The translations under genes were made by a program, and so were the position numbers. A stretch of 14,560 bases of DNA, taken from contig UQOB01000030.1 in the NCBI GenBank assembly GCA_900542595.1, forward strand, positions 1 to 14,560. The letters are read 5' to 3'. Positions 13,958 to 14,560 of this stretch are shown here, piece after piece. Every line of letters starts with the position of its first letter. The stretch's first letter is position 1. The notes below the pieces were generated by a model. That model searched no databases and was not told where the DNA came from. It worked only from the letters and a program-made list of their open reading frames with translations. This DNA comes from an uncultured Mollicutes bacterium (GTDB taxonomy: Bacteria > Bacillota_I > Bacilli_A > RFN20 > CAG-826).

Positions 13958-14560
13958 ATGGCAATCAAAACCTATCGTCCGTACACGGCCGCACGGCGCG
14001 CCATGACCACCCTCGATTACTCGGTGCTCACCACCAATACTCCTGAAAAGAAACTTCTCGCTCCGAAAAAACATACCGGCGGAAGAAATAATCAAGGATG
14101 CATCACTTGTCGGCACCATGGCGGCGGCAATAAGAACCGTTATCGGATCATCGATTTCAAGAGAAACAAAGACAATATTCCTGGCACGATCGCGACCATC
14201 GAATATGACCCCAACCGTTCGAGCTTCATCAGCCTCGTTAACTACGCGGACGGGGAAAAGCGCTACATCATCTACGTCAAAGGCATGCAAGTCGGCGACA
14301 AGATCATCAGCGCTCCGATGTGCGACATCAAGCCGGGCAACTGCTTAGAGCTTAAGAACATCCCCGATGGTACCTTCATCCATAACATCGAACTTCAACC
14401 GGGGAAAGGCGCACAAATGTGCCGGGCTGCCGGAACATCCGCGCAAGTCTTAGGAAGTGAAGGAAAGTACGTTACCATCCGGTTAGCGTCTGGAGAAGTT
14501 AGAAAACTCCTCAACAACTGCCGGGCGACCATCGGTATCGTCGGCGTCGACACCCCGGGT
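13958..14560 (+). CDS. rplB: 50S ribosomal protein L2 (3' end outside window)
   Basis: The frame runs from the ATG at 13958 to the window edge without a stop, giving 201 of about 276 residues. It is L2, required for subunit association and peptidyl transferase activity. Visible signatures are GGRNNQG, RHHGGGNKNRYRIIDFKRNKD, IEYDPNRSSFISLVNYADGEKRYI, IPDGTFIHNIELQPGKGAQMCRAAGT and ASGEVRKL with CRATIG. Residues 48-54 are CITCRHH, where most L2 proteins have K/R-I-T-V/T-R-H-Q/I. TAGGAGA at 13945-13951 is the ribosome binding site. The 49-nt gap after rplW is the longest between genes in this operon and holds no visible terminator. The conserved C-terminal histidine lies outside the window. Confidence 0.97.
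   Translation, partial: MAIKTYRPYTAARRAMTTLDYSVLTTNTPEKKLLAPKKHTGGRNNQGCITCRHHGGGNKNRYRIIDFKRNKDNIPGTIATIEYDPNRSSFISLVNYADGEKRYIIYVKGMQVGDKIISAPMCDIKPGNCLELKNIPDGTFIHNIELQPGKGAQMCRAAGTSAQVLGSEGKYVTIRLASGEVRKLLNNCRATIGIVGVDTPG

Noticed and set aside
12660..14290. Several long antisense frames (92-130 codons) opposite rplC, rplD, rplW and rplB
   Set aside because: They mirror codon bias of the ribosomal genes, lack ribosome binding sites and encode no recognisable domain.
1..14560. Alternative genetic code (UGA as Trp, CGG or AGG reassigned)
   Set aside because: UGA ends the flavoprotein, prs and queA at family-typical lengths. CGG encodes conserved arginines in L2 (RH of RHHGGG, CRAT) and AGG the conserved Arg of YFLRYGF in NadE.
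1..14560. Mobile elements, CRISPR arrays, phage genes or tRNA genes
   Set aside because: No transposase, integrase, terminal repeats, spaced repeat array or tRNA-like cloverleaf was seen; all gene order is ordinary chromosomal.

Overview
The window reads as chromosomal backbone of a low-to-moderate-GC Gram-positive bacterium (Bacillota), most likely an uncultured gut-type lineage of Bacilli near the Mollicutes or RF39-like groups. This rests on Bacilli-style protein sequences, strong GGAGG ribosome binding sites, a diderm-free lipoprotein, and an ECF-type queuosine-precursor transporter (QueT). The taxonomic call is inference. The genetic code is standard: UGA is used as a stop, and CGG and AGG fall at conserved arginine positions.

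Layout, left to right. (1) 1-3060: a probable operon of glutamine-dependent NAD synthetase (nadE, 5' end outside the window), a GtrA-family membrane protein with long charged tails, and a BaiN/HI0933-type flavoprotein. (2) 3115-4180: a separately promoted eight-helix membrane protein of unknown function, ending at a bidirectional terminator. (3) 4184-5746: two divergent genes, a small P-loop kinase resembling the T4 polynucleotide 5'-kinase domain (minus strand) and PRPP synthetase prs (plus strand). (4) 5732-9124: a queuosine salvage block. It has a promoter, a preQ1-I-like riboswitch that appears to start at the transcript's first bases, queT, then tgt, queA and queH. (5) 9233-11628: a large surface lipoprotein with repeated domains and its terminator. 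(6) 11743-14560: a strong promoter and structured leader for the S10 ribosomal protein operon (rpsJ, rplC, rplD, rplW, rplB, the last cut by the window end).

How the genes work together. QueT should import preQ1 (or another 7-deazaguanine), Tgt inserts it at tRNA position 34, QueA adds the epoxycyclopentanediol from SAM, and QueH reduces epoxyqueuosine to queuosine. No de novo preQ1 genes are present, so this is a salvage set. The riboswitch lies only before queT, and tgt seems to have its own promoter, so import and modification may be controlled separately.

The most notable signal is a recurring promoter arrangement. The kinase, prs and tgt all lack a Shine-Dalgarno sequence, and each has a consensus-like -10 hexamer ending exactly 6-7 nt before its ATG. 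That predicts leaderless mRNAs beginning at the start codon. Other genes in the window (queT, the lipoprotein, all ribosomal proteins) carry normal Shine-Dalgarno sequences, so two initiation modes appear to coexist.
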